Source: Neurospora crassa OR74A | Lineage: Eukaryota > Ascomycota > Sordariomycetes > Sordariales > Sordariaceae | Reading direction: 5' to 3' | NCBI RefSeq assembly: GCF_000182925.2 | Contig: NC_026501.1 | Location: 9,589,917 to 9,653,916, forward strand | Length of the DNA: 64,000 bases | Part shown: piece after piece, positions 35,927-46,518 of the stretch | How the letters are laid out: each line of letters begins with the position of its first letter | Position numbering within the stretch: position 1 is the stretch's first letter | The notes under the pieces: generated by a model | What the model saw: only the letters and a program-made list of their open reading frames with translations | What the model was told of the DNA's origin: nothing | The model's database searches: none | Translations under genes and position numbers: made by a program

Positions 35927-36641
35927 TTAACGGTAGGACTTCTGGAAGCGAGAGCGGGCACCCTTACCACCGAACTTCTTGGGCTCGCAACGTCTGGGAT
36001 CGGCGACGAGGAGAGTACGGTCGAACTGGATGAGGGCGGTCTTCAGGGTGTTCTTGGAGTGCTCATCGACGTACTTGGCGTAGTAGGCAACCTGTAAATC
36101 CACCAAAAATGCCCTGGTTAGTTTTCTCGTCTTTGCATCTTCTTCGGGTGCATCGTGTCATGGAATTCGGCAAAATGTTATCGGTCGGGGGAAAAGGGGG
36201 CTCGTGAATCGGGAGATACTGACAATGGCCTTGGCAATCTGTAATGAGCGATTCTGTTAGCATATCTGTTGTCGCGAACGGTTTCCGGAGTCGCAGATTT
36301 CCAAACTTACAGCCTGACGGACGGCATAGACCTGGGAGACGTGACCACCACCGGAGACCTTGAGGCGGATGTCGACCTCGGCGAACTTGTCGGTACCGAG
36401 GAGAAGGATGGGCTCGTAGAGCTTGGCCCGGAGGATCTCGGGGGCGTAGAGCTTAAGGGGAACACCGTTGACCTTGATGAGGCCCTTGCCCTGCACACAG
36501 CGGGCGACCGCTACATTTGTCGCAAAGATGTCAGCAATTGTCGCTCTGTCATGAGATGGCCCGAAATTCCAAAATGCAATATCTCGACATACCCGTGGCG
36601 TTCTTCTTCTTGCCGAAAACCTGGACCGCTTGCGTAGCCAT
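35927..36641 (-). CDS. rps16: 40S ribosomal protein S16 (uS9)
   Basis: Four exons on the minus strand: 36641-36593, 36510-36311, 36238-36224 and 36091-35927, coding for 142 aa, essentially the length of yeast S16 (143). uS9 sits in the 40S head and its basic C-terminal tail reaches toward the P-site tRNA. The joined protein reads [20 protein letters not shown], then [30 protein letters not shown], the microexon residues [19 protein letters not shown] and the universal end [11 protein letters not shown]. The third exon is just 15 nt; omitting it would delete five residues conserved in all S16 proteins, so it must be real. Its donor, GTCAGT, is off-consensus. The early, intron-rich 5' end is typical of fungal ribosomal protein genes. 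Confidence 0.96.
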
Positions 36642-38591
36642 TTTGTCTGGATGGCAAGATCACGACGATGCGTACGTTCGGGACTTGATAATTTTCAGAG
36701 TCGTTCCTCAAAATTTGTGTGGGAGGGGAAAACGAATGGGGCTAAAGTCTGTCACGTGCTGACTAAGCCAGCTGGTAGTGGCCTTTTTGGCGAGTGCGCT
36801 GGGCCGCTGGACCTGGGAGCGTGTGCAGTCGGGTGGTCACTGCAGTGCGGTCGGTGCGCGCCCAGACGGGAGACGCCCCGTGGTTGAGGCCGGCAGGGGC
36901 TGTACTAGCGGGCCGCCGCCAGCTGGCATATCTGGAGCATAGTATTGCACTGCAGCATTAGAGGTACTTGGCAATCTTGGCAGAGCTGTGCCTCTTCGTG
37001 CAGTGAGCCAAATGCATTTCATTTTTTGGATTTGGAGTTCACTGCAGTTGTCGAGTGGAACTCAGTTCCTTCCTTTTTTGCATCATCGCAATGAAACATG
37101 ACCATAACACAAAGCCGCCATCTGTTATGCCGCTCACTGTTTTATTACCTGCGTAACTTGACTGCAAGGGACTTGGCATACGGGCGGCCTCTCATCAAGA
37201 TAAATTATTGACAGACGATCGCTTCCGTCCACGCGCAGTGCCATCTGTCTGTCGCACCGAAGCACCCACGCAATTTGGACAGGAACAGCGACGGGAGTCT
37301 GATGTTCAAGGCTGATACGTCGGCGGTGTCGCGTTGCACCTCCACTCAACCCGTCCACTGCAATCTTATATAGGTAAGTTTCCCGTTTGGGTAGGTATCG
37401 ATCTTGTCCACTTCCACCGACGATGCCAACAAAGGACAGTTTATGTCATGCCATGGACTTTGCCACAGGCAGACAGACAGCCACACTCAGTGAATATTCC
37501 CGTCTTTCCGAATTGGGTAACACTCCCTGATACCAGCGAGATGTAATGGATAGGCGCGGCAAAGATACCTACTTACCACGCAAGACGGCAATGGTACGGC
37601 TAATATCGCAACCATACCTCTAACCACATGCCATTTATACTACCTACCCATTGTCCCAAACAGGCTCGCCGTCGTCGCAGCGGCAGTTGGTTGTCTTTTG
37701 TATGCAATCGAGGAAGAGTTTGTATTGGACTGTTGGCCGCTATGATTCTTGTCCGAGATCACGACGTGGGATCGGCCGATGCTGTATCTTTCTGGTCTCG
37801 GATAGGCGGCTTGGCAGGTCAAAGTTCTCGCAACAGAGGTGAACCATTGAGCAGACCATTGGTGACCTTAGGTTGGTGACCCCTATTTGATACAATCATC
37901 ACCACAGGATTCGCTTGACAGGTGAAATTTGATGGAAGACGGGGTTGGTGGCCGAGGTGTTGGTTTGACAGTGTCGAACCTTCAAGATCTTGCTCAGTCA
38001 GCCAGCTAGGTAAGTACAGCTCAGCCACTGTGTACCTTGCGTAGAGTATATGTTCCAACAAGTACATCTGGCAAGGGAATGGATGGAAACAAAGGATTTC
38101 AAGCCCGGGGTCGGTGACCAGCATTAGATTCCATTCTCCGGCTTTTTCCACAATATGCCCGCCCTGCTAGAGCTGCCTAGAACATTGGAGTGGTGCCTCG
38201 CTACGGATACAAGCGTCAATCCTTCTTCCAGGTCCCCAGCTTCCCCGTCACTGCCCTGGGGCTTGGTGTTCTGAACCTGTGACTGTCTGAGCCCCTCCCC
38301 GCCACGGACGCCCTGACGACTCCCTGTGAACATCAAACCCGACTTTTAAATCCAACGTCACCCCCCAGCGCAGGGGAGGAACGTCCCGTCAAACATCTTT
38401 CTCTTTTCTTTCACTTTCGCATCTCCTCACTTTTCCACTCTGACCTTGGCAGTCAAAACTGAACCGTTTGACAATCGAGTCCGTCGATATTCGACATAGA
38501 CATTGCTGTCGCAGCAAAGACATCGAGACATTGCAATCTGTTATCGGAATCCAAGGAAATCCACAAAGTCCACTCCCACCAACAGCCCGTA
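36642..38591. other. Divergent intergenic region
   Basis: About 1.95 kb between rps16 and the RCR-type gene, presumed promoters for both. No gene or strong repeat is visible. Confidence 0.4.
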
Positions 38592-39206
38592 ATGGCTCCT
38601 CTAGCAGAGATGGCCAACCAGGTCCACGAGATCGCCAAGCGAGAGTAAGCCATTCACTTTCGCATCACCAACAACATATCCCCAACCTTGCTAACAATGT
38701 TTAGTCGTTGTTTCCTTGATGAATACGGCCAACGCTACTGTTATACCCACTGGTACTACTACGGCCGCTGGATCCTACTAGCCGTGGCGATTCTTTGCGT
38801 CTTTCTCTCGGTCTACCTTATGGCGTACGTCGCCCCCCTACCCATCCTAACCATCACCTGACCATTGCCACTGACAGCACATGGCTGTAGACGTAGAAAT
38901 TCCCGCCGCCGCCGCATCCAAGGGACGCAACCCATGTATGGAACTGGCTGGATGGCTCCTGCCCCTCCCCCATACGCGCCGCCCCAGTATTCCGCCCAGC
39001 CGCCACCGGGTAGTCAAGCCCCAGGAGGGTACTACGCACCACCGAATGGCCAGAAGGCGGACCAGAACGGCGAGTACGTTTATGGCGGCAACCAGCAAGA
39101 AGGTATCCAACTCCAGCAACCGGCGAGCGCATACCACAGAGGTGCGGATGATCAGTATGCTCCGCCCGAGGGGCCACCGCCTAACCAGGCACATCGTTTC
39201 CAGTGA
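38592..39206 (+). CDS. RCR-type (Congo red resistance) single-pass membrane protein
   Basis: Three exons: 38592-38644, 38705-38824 and 38891-39206, coding for 162 aa. The assembled protein has the hallmarks of the fungal RCR family, whose yeast members influence chitin deposition and traffic of plasma-membrane proteins from endosome/vacuole. A Cys-containing N segment (RCFLDEYGQRYCYTHWYYY) precedes one membrane helix (WILLAVAILCVFLSVYLM). Directly after it comes an Arg cluster (ARRNSRRRRIQG) and the family motif QPMYGTGWM. The tail is Pro/Gly/Gln-rich with PPPYAPPQ, a plausible PY motif for Nedd4-type ubiquitin ligases. The acceptor at 38889-38890 was chosen because it is the only one that joins the helix to the Arg cluster in frame. 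The family call rests on pattern memory. Confidence 0.85.
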
Positions 39207-40807
39207 GCTGGGGTCTGGTTCACAGGAAAACGGAACGTGAGACGATGCGGGGGATATAGAGATAGGTGACAGGCGACTATCAACAATTCGAAAACCCATC
39301 GATCGACCGAGGAACAAACAGCGACGAATATAATACCTATCAAACAAATGGGCACGGAAGGAAAGCACTGAAAGGACCTGCGCCGGGGATAGCAACTTGA
39401 AGGGTTTGCGACTGGCGTTTAGGATCTTTCGACGCTTGCGTGGGGAAACAAGGCAAGCAACGATCTTCGTATCTGCATGATGGATGAAGAAGATGACGGG
39501 ATGATTGCGATGGGAAGAACAAACAGCGATTCAGCACAGACAATGGAGACTTTTGTGTGTGCAGAGTTGGCGATGTAAACAAGCAATCAATATTGGAGGA
39601 CAAGCACACAACAGCGCTTATCTATTCTCCTACGATCTTGTTCAGTTCCGTCTGATGTATCAATAATACCATTTCATATTTCATTGTATGTCTGTATCAT
39701 CATGTACATAACCGGCGATGCTGTACGTGATTTGGCTCTTGATATCATGAATTTCCCGACATGCCGCCCTTGTCGACGTGTAAAAGATAAGGGTCCCCTT
39801 GCATGGGCCCATCTCCACCTGCTGTCGTGTGTCGTGTGGAGAGAACAAAGTTCCACTACCGTACTGCACCGCTGCAAACTCAACGTCACTTTCCAGATGC
39901 AGATTGATGCAGTGTTCCTCTGGTTTGCCGATTGTCCGCCATCAGAGCCATCCAAGCAGATCATCGAACGGTAAAAGTTCGCTATCGGAGTCGTACCGGG
40001 CTCCTTTGGCCAATTGATGGTGGCAGTGCTGGTGGTTGGTCCGACATGCAGAAAAGAGGCGTAGCTGAATCTCACGTGCTTGAGAGGCAGACCTGAACGC
40101 TTCGGGAGAAGAATGAATGATTTGTTTTGAGCGAATGCTGACTTGATCCCGCCTTCCGCGTATCACAGGGAAAGGGAAGAGAATGACCAGTGATGAATAG
40201 TAAGCCAACCGAATCGCTGACCGTTGTCGCTACGGCGTCGCGGTAACGGCGGAGGAGATTATTGGGCGACAACATTCACAATGTGGAAAAGGCATGATTA
40301 ATGCATATTGACACCTAGAATACCATAGATGGAAGATATATGTAGGACAGAGAGCATCAAGATCTTTGGTACAGAAAAGCGCCAAACCAGACAGAAAGAA
40401 GAACAAAGTACCTTATCGATGAGGAAATTGAGTCAACCCGATTGGGATTGCACTCCAAGGCAGCACGAGGTTTCATACCTCTAAAGATGATTGAAATTGA
40501 CATTCCCCGATCACCCACCATTATTGCCTGTACTTCCAAGTTTGCAAGCTGACCAAAGCCAGAGTAATCTAGACAGACCCTCCTTGCATTGATCAACAAC
40601 ATGAATGCCACCCCTCGATCAATGTACCTTTTAGCACTTTTTCCACAGATGGCTGGCTGGCTGTACAGGCTCAGCATACCCCATCGTTTAAACCACATGT
40701 GTAGCCATATCGGCACCAACTACAGAAAAAAAAACATGTTACCAAGTACCCTTTCCACGCAACACCAACGAGAGTCTACCCATCCAAGTGGTATAACCAT
40801 CCACAGC
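39207..40807. other. Convergent intergenic region
   Basis: 1.6 kb between the stops of the RCR-type gene and the 145-aa gene. Frames here lack coding character; nothing else is recognisable. Confidence 0.4.
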
Positions 40808-41245
40808 TCACGGTGTTTCTTCATCATAAGTCGGGGGGAATAAGTCCCCTGCTCCCTCCAGTTCCGTCTTTTTCCCTTCCAACCCTCCCACTCCGTGAGG
40901 CAACCCTTCCTGCAGCCGCGGATTTTTCTTGCCCTCTCTGTACGGATTGTATTCCTCCGTCGCCATCATGTCCAGCGTATCCTTCAACCCTGCACCGCTC
41001 AGCGCCCCGCCTTCCTTCTGCGCCTTGGCATCCAGCTTCTCGGGAGCGCCCATGTTCTTCTCCGCGCCCAACACGTGCGACGGTCGGAGGGCTTCGTCAA
41101 AGGGGTGCTTGGGCTTGTCGGCTTCGTGCTCGGCGCGCGTCTGCCCGCCCGAGGGGTCTTGTTCGCCGGTGCCGCGCAGGTCGTGGTGGTGCCGGGCTTG
41201 ATGGGAGGCTAGGGGGTTGTTGAAGGTGCGGGTGATTTCGGGCAT
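40808..41245 (-). CDS. Small hydrophilic disordered protein, unknown
   Basis: A single frame giving 145 aa from the ATG at 41243-41245. I recognise no family. The protein is very hydrophilic, has no cysteine or tryptophan, and is rich in Gly, Glu, Lys and His (SHQARHHHDLRGTGEQDP near the start). Repeated Gly/Glu/Lys-rich wording (GLKDTLD, EGLPHGVGGLEGKK) and a tail ending PPTYDEETP suggest a disordered, possibly stress-related protein, but that is inference. The frame continues upstream of this ATG for 111 more codons; I reject those because the sequence turns into T/A-rich leader with a poly-T stretch just before the start. Confidence 0.6.
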   Translation of the reverse strand: MPEITRTFNNPLASHQARHHHDLRGTGEQDPSGGQTRAEHEADKPKHPFDEALRPSHVLGAEKNMGAPEKLDAKAQKEGGALSGAGLKDTLDMMATEEYNPYREGKKNPRLQEGLPHGVGGLEGKKTELEGAGDLFPPTYDEETP

Positions 41246-42240
41246 GATTTGATGTTTTTTTTTGTGTTGTGTTATGTTGTTATGGAGGTGAAATGTGCTG
41301 CTCCTTGAAGGTCTGGGCTCCCGTTGGAGCTTTCTGTTTGCTTCTCGAGGTCTTCTGTTGTGTTGCGATTTGTTTTGGATAAAGATGGGTACCTCTAGGT
41401 ATGATATTGGATCTGGCCGTATGACTTGGACAAGGCGTGTCTGATTCGACGGACTGGAATCGAAAGAGTCGATGGACGTCTGTATGGAAGAGAACTGTTC
41501 ATCTGTTCCTGTCAAGGGGGAGAAGTCTCGAATGTGCTCCTGCGTACCTCTATCTGGTGCTGAGAGAGGTGATGTCATTGCGCGAGGTGGTCACAGGACT
41601 GCAATCAGTTATTTGTCTATCAGATTACGGGCAAATACGAGACACACGTTGTTAAGAACCCATCACTTACTCCACCACGCTTGCTGACGTAACCCGCTGG
41701 ACCCTGAAACCATCTTTCGGCTCGACATCACTCGGACACTCTTCATTCACACCATCAAGTCGAGAGCAAGAGACAGAACTGTCGGCTATCGTCGAAAAGA
41801 TCCACTTGGACCACATCACACTTGAAGACAACCCCGGGCCACTGGCGTCTTGACCGGCGGAGAGGTCCCGATAGGCCCACTGGCCTCGAGTGGCTTCGAC
41901 TGGAGGTTTCGGTGTACCAACATTCCACTTCTTTGTCCCCGGGTTGTCGGCATCCATTCCGCTCCTTGGGTACTTGATCTATGTTGGCCATTGCAATGGG
42001 ATATAAACAATGGATCGGCTGAACAATGGCTTTATCAGATTCAATGCCACTTGTTCCGTCTCTTGGAAGGAACACAGCTGCTTTACACCAAGGACAAGAC
42101 TGAACAGCGCCCCTCCGTACTTCAATAAGAGAATGATATAAGGGCGTCACGATTTCCTCATCAATAAGATCTACGTTCATCATCAGACCCATAGTAACTT
42201 GGCGTGATGACATTCAGAAACACCAGTAAACATCATCAAA
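41246..42240. other. Divergent intergenic region
   Basis: About 1 kb between the 145-aa gene and the 219-aa gene. A 152-codon minus-strand frame (41755-42213) is present but unconvincing. A reverse copy of TACCTAGAGGTACC lies at 41388-41401. Confidence 0.4.
41388..41401 (-). repeat. Dispersed TACCTAGAGGTACC word, minus-strand copy
   Basis: Exact reverse complement of the first 14 nt of the 20-nt word found at 18671 and 42940. Confidence 0.75.
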
Positions 42241-42900
42241 ATGACACTCTGCGATTACGACTCTTCCTCCGACTCAGGCAGCTCAACTGCATCCTGCCTC
42301 TCAGATGGGAATCTTCAATACCCAGTATATAATGGTACATCGTGCAGCTGCACATATGCTACATCTAGCAAAAAAAGAACTTGGTCCGAAACAGACGATG
42401 AAAGTGACCTCCCTGGTGTCCCAGATTACCGACAAGCCGGCGGTTCTTCTGCTCGCTTCTGCTACGATTCGGATGAGGCCGAGTTTGGGAACAGCCGGGA
42501 CATCAAGAGAAGACGGACCAGCAACGACAGATTGGTAGTCCCGATTGCTAGAGGGGTCAGAGATTTGATCAAGTGTCCTCCGCCGGCACCAAGGTCGACA
42601 ACTGCCCTAAGGCCGAATGTGCGTCAGCCATCGACATCTAGGTTCATTAACAGCTTGGGTGAAGATCTCGAGTACCTCACCATCCACGATCTGCCTTCCA
42701 TAAATGAGAGCGAACTCAAACATGTACCCGTAGCTATTCAACCTCCTCAAATTCGGCCATTCGTCCATGTCTATCCCGCACCAAAGCCTACGACGGCGGC
42801 AACAGTACGGTTGAGAAAGGCAGCTTCGCCTGCAGAACCAAAGGTGGTGGTTTCAAAGTGGCTTGGGGTTGCTAATACCTGGGCTTTTCCCTGCCCGTAG
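42241..42900 (+). CDS. Hypothetical 219-aa disordered protein
   Basis: A single frame with a good fungal start context (tcaaaATGac). I recognise no family. The N-terminal quarter is Ser/Asp/Cys-rich (CDYDSSSDSGSSTASCLSD), then comes a KKRTWSETDDESDLPG stretch that looks like a nuclear-localisation plus CK2-site segment, a second basic cluster (DIKRRRTSND) and a Pro-rich centre. The end, VVVSKWLGVANTWAFPCP, is more hydrophobic. It could be a small nuclear protein. Coding status is moderately supported: the frame is clean and the composition coherent, but there is no homology evidence. Confidence 0.55.
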   Translation: MTLCDYDSSSDSGSSTASCLSDGNLQYPVYNGTSCSCTYATSSKKRTWSETDDESDLPGVPDYRQAGGSSARFCYDSDEAEFGNSRDIKRRRTSNDRLVVPIARGVRDLIKCPPPAPRSTTALRPNVRQPSTSRFINSLGEDLEYLTIHDLPSINESELKHVPVAIQPPQIRPFVHVYPAPKPTTAATVRLRKAASPAEPKVVVSKWLGVANTWAFPCP

Positions 42901-43319
42901 GGTCGTAAAGAGATACCTTAAGTCAGCGCATCTTGAAGTTACCTAGAGGTACCTACCTACAGATAGAATGAATCCCCGAGTATTAGACCTTCATAGATGT
43001 CTCCACTACACAAATAGCATTATACATTCAAGCAGTTTGATTCCACTTTGAAATTCTTTTGCAGCCAAATGTGAATTTTCCAAGCCCAGTACGTGATCAG
43101 ACCCAAATTCCGTAGTCGAACTGTTTTGGTACCATCGCCCATAAACAACATCCAACGCCCTTATCCCGCAGCCTGATAGCAGGTTTCCCATCATTACGAG
43201 ATCAGAATGCAGTCCCCTTTCCGCACACCTCACTTGCCCTGTCTCTAGGTACTCTCATTTCCACTCCCATACTCATTCCCATGCTCCCTCGGCTGGGCAA
43301 CCTGCACCGCAACATCCAC
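42901..43319. other. Convergent spacer with dispersed palindromic word
   Basis: 419 bp between the stops of the 219-aa gene and the 7-TM gene. It carries the exact 20-nt word also found at 18671-18690. No gene is seen. Confidence 0.5.
42940..42959 (+). repeat. Dispersed 20-nt word, copy 2
   Basis: The word tacctagaggtacctaccta, identical over 20 nt to 18671-18690, 40 bp past the stop codon of the 219-aa gene. Confidence 0.8.
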
Positions 43320-44819
43320 TCATTTCCTCACTTGGATCCCATCTTCTTCTCCAGTACTTTTACCCCCTTTCTGATCGTGGTGGTGGTGGAGTGTCCTCAG
43401 ACTATTCCATTTCCTCACCCCCAAATACTCCTTCTCCCCGTTCTTCTCCTTATTCCCAACCCCTTCCTTCATCTCCGCGTCATTCACCGCTGCCCCCTCG
43501 AACCCCTCCCACGCATTATCCAGCTCTACAAAACGACCATCCATCCAAGCATTCGTCCTCTCCCGTCGCATGTAAACCGCCTCTGCCGGTGATACCGGAG
43601 GCTTGAACGGCTTTGATCCAATGGTTGGCGGCGTGATGCTATCACTCAATCTTCCGCCTTGCCCGTTGCTTCCAATGGGGTAGCGGGAATGGGAGGCAAG
43701 GACTTTGGGGAAGTACTTGACGATGAAAGGCCTCAACGTCATGACGCAGGCGCAGACAATGGCGCCGTTACACTCGAGTGCCGTAAGGTAGGTGAGCTCG
43801 GCGGCGTTGTAGGCCCAATCGGTCGGATGGATACGGGTAGTTTGGACTTTGATGAGCTTGAGGAGGCGGAGGATAGAGATGAAGCAGATCCTGTTGTTTG
43901 TTACCAAAGTCAGTGGGAGTGGAGCAGGAGGGGGCAGCGGCGAAGGGAGGAAGACTTACACAAAACCAAATCCAAAGACCACGGAAAGCGCAATCTTTTG
44001 CCTCTTGGGCAACATGACTGACCACACCACAGGCAACGGCAGCAAGAAAATTAAAAAGTCTGTCGCCATGTGCAGACCTGTGCTGGACCACCACATTGAC
44101 TGGGGCGCAGTCCATTGTCTGTGAATGGTGGAGTCCCAGTAGGAATTCAAGGGAATAGTGGCCACGAAGCACACGGCGAGCATGTAGACGTGGCTGATGG
44201 TGACGATGGACAGGAGGATTTGGCCACCGAGTCGGGCCCAGCGAAAGTTGAAGAGGTGGATGTAAAGTAGCAAGATGGAAGCTTTGGAGAAGTAGAGACA
44301 AAGGGTGTAGAAGACGAGAGAGTACCAGGAGGCCTGTGGTGAGATGTCAATATGTTAGTGACTGCGTCCATGTCTTTCTTTGTCGTGTTAAAGAAGGGGA
44401 GGAACGTACCCTGTACCAAGCAGTCCCGGCTGCTGTATCTGAACAGTCAATGTCCCAGACATGAAGGCCGGAACCGTTGATAGCCTCTGCGCAGTTTTAG
44501 TATTCCCATCTGCTATCCATGAACATGTTTGGGTTTGTAGGTAGAGGTACTCACGCTCTATAGTCCCAACACTTGTAGCCAACGAAAACACCAAAGCAGT
44601 CAAGATACTCCAATCCGTGGGTCCCAAGACTCGAATAATGACGCTCCTCGTGTATAGCCGCAACCCAACAAAAAGAGCGGCTATAAGCCAGCAAATCACG
44701 GTTGAAGCGTAGATGTTTGGCCGTAGGGAATCATGGGCTCGTTCACTTGCCGGCGGCCATATATAATTCGGGTCGCATAATTCTGATGGTGCTGTGGTGT
44801 CATTCGCCGTACTGTTCAT
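43320..44819 (-). CDS. Rhodopsin-like (PTH11/SAT4-type) 7-TM integral membrane protein
   Basis: Four exons on the minus strand: 44819-44555, 44486-44410, 44333-43960 and 43890-43320, coding for 428 aa. The layout is that of the large fungal rhodopsin-domain/PTH11-related family: seven membrane helices in the first ~290 residues and a long hydrophilic cytosolic tail. Motifs seen include LGPTDWSILTALVFS after helix 2, the family's GLHVWDID in the loop made by exon 2, FSKASILLLYIHLF in helix 3, HMATDFLIFLLPLPVVW and KRQKIALSVVFGFGF in helices 5-6. There is no N-terminal CFEM Cys domain, so it is the non-CFEM subtype. The tail is Lys/Glu-rich and ends HHHHDQKGGKSTGEED. Such proteins are thought to sense surface or chemical cues; ligand and coupling are unknown. 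It begins about 1.7 kb from the divergent glycosyltransferase. Confidence 0.87.
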
Positions 44820-46518
44820 CGTATGTGGATCGTTTCACGCTGTTGTAGATCAAGGTCCAAGTCTAATAACCCGACCTCGACACTGCCTCTCTGTCGTCCG
44901 TAAAAATGTCAAACGGTTTGAATACTAGCATCGTGGGCAGTAGAAGTACTTGATGGGAAAGGGGGTCCTGTGGGGAGAGCGGATTCATGTATACAGGTAT
45001 GGCTCGGAAGCTAGTACCCAGTGAGGCAGGTAGGTAGAGAGCGGGAGAGTGTAACAGCGGAAGTTTAAGCCAGTGCCGGGGAAGCATGCCCGGGGCCCCA
45101 GGGCGGGTAAGCGGGTGTCAATGTAACCGTCTCTGTCTATAAAAGTTCAGGCAAGACGCAATGGGAAAGCTTCCCGATAGAACCGGCAGTCCAGGACAGC
45201 CTTCACCGGTGAAGGGGTTTCACGCCTGTGTCATACTAGTAATGATTGAGGCATTGGAGATTGGATCTTGTGTTGGCTGAATCTTGAATCCCATGGGTAC
45301 ACTGCCTCTACTCGAGATTCGAAGCTTGATCCCATGTCTGAGGCGACCACAAGGAAAAAGAACAACTGAACAGACATGACACTCAGTCCCGACTGGACCG
45401 CGTCTGCGTGGCCGTAAAATTCTCGTTATGTCTCATTCTCTCTTTCCGCCAAAGAACAAGTCTGAGTCGAAACTGCACGAAGCAGATGTGGAAGTTGGCA
45501 AGTGCAGTGCAGTGCAAGGAAGGCGTCGGGTGAGTAAAGAGATCCTGCCGTGATTGTATTTAGGAGAGTGGCTCCATGCCGCGGAAGCGTACAGGAGCTT
45601 TCATTGGCCAAACAGAGGTTCAAGTGGAGTCGTGCATCAGCGGGAAAAGTGGAGAGTGCGGAAGAGTCCAGTCCGTCCCGCCCGTCCTCTGAGCCGTCGC
45701 TGCCGGTGCCTGGATCGCCGCCGGGCATGGTTCGGGCAACTTCCAGAAGAGGACACATCCCGGACACTGGTGAGCCCTGTGAGGAAGGAGCATAGAGTGG
45801 AGTTGTCAAAACTGAAGGTCCTCCTTTCCGTCATCACTCAACTTGACCCCGCCAGGCAGCATTGCAGTGCAGTGCAGTGCAGTGTTTTGTGTTTCGAGTT
45901 CCATCAGAACATTTTGGAGGATGGGAAACAGGTTGGGCACGGATTCTGCAGACCCCGCGAGGCATGGACATCCAGGATAAGTACCTCTATGGAACTCGCC
46001 CGGAAGCAAGCGACTTTTCCTCCGTCGACCTCCAGCTCGGCAACTCCCAACCAGGCTCGAGCCAGGTTGCGACTCTCTCTATCTCGCTAACGTCGTATGA
46101 CTTCAGCCCGCAGCATGTTGCAATGTTTGATTTGCCCCCACAATTACAGAGTGCTCAATGCACCCTCGGCGCTTCCTGTTCTTCTTCCAGAAACTGTCAT
46201 GAGAAGAAAAGGTGAGCTCGGTGAGCCAAGAAGAGTCACCTCGGTGTGTTGACCATATCCCGGCACTGCGTCTTCACTCACTCACTCACCTTTCACCACG
46301 CTTTACCCACTCTCAAATACTAGACTAGAGGTAAGCTTGTCGACGGATTCCACCATCTTGTCTCCACGATCAACAGCTTGATTGGCAGGGGGGCTGCCAA
46401 CACATTCGGACACGTCTGTTCATGGAGACAATATAATCCAACGCATTGCCTTTCGTATTGAACCATATCAATATCATTCTGACCATCATCGACCTCATCA
46501 GCATCAACATCACCCAAG
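44820..46518. other. Divergent intergenic region with GCAGT repeats
   Basis: About 1.7 kb between the 7-TM gene and the glycosyltransferase. It contains GTGCA/GCAGT repeats at 45502-45516 and 45864-45883. A 178-codon plus-strand frame (45554-46090) spans the second repeat but lacks any family feature. Confidence 0.4.
45864..45883. repeat. (GCAGT)n pentanucleotide repeat
   Basis: Four perfect GCAGT units; a shorter array of the same unit lies 350 bp away at 45502-45516. Confidence 0.9.

Noticed and set aside
40808-41578. 256-codon version of the 145-aa gene
   Set aside because: The extra N-terminal part reads through leader-like sequence; the internal ATG at 41245 starts the compositionally distinct protein.
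41755-42213. 152-codon minus-strand frame with a CPWC motif
   Set aside because: It covers the presumed promoter of the 219-aa gene and has no further family feature.
45554-46090. 178-codon plus-strand frame
   Set aside because: It spans a pentanucleotide repeat and lacks domain character.
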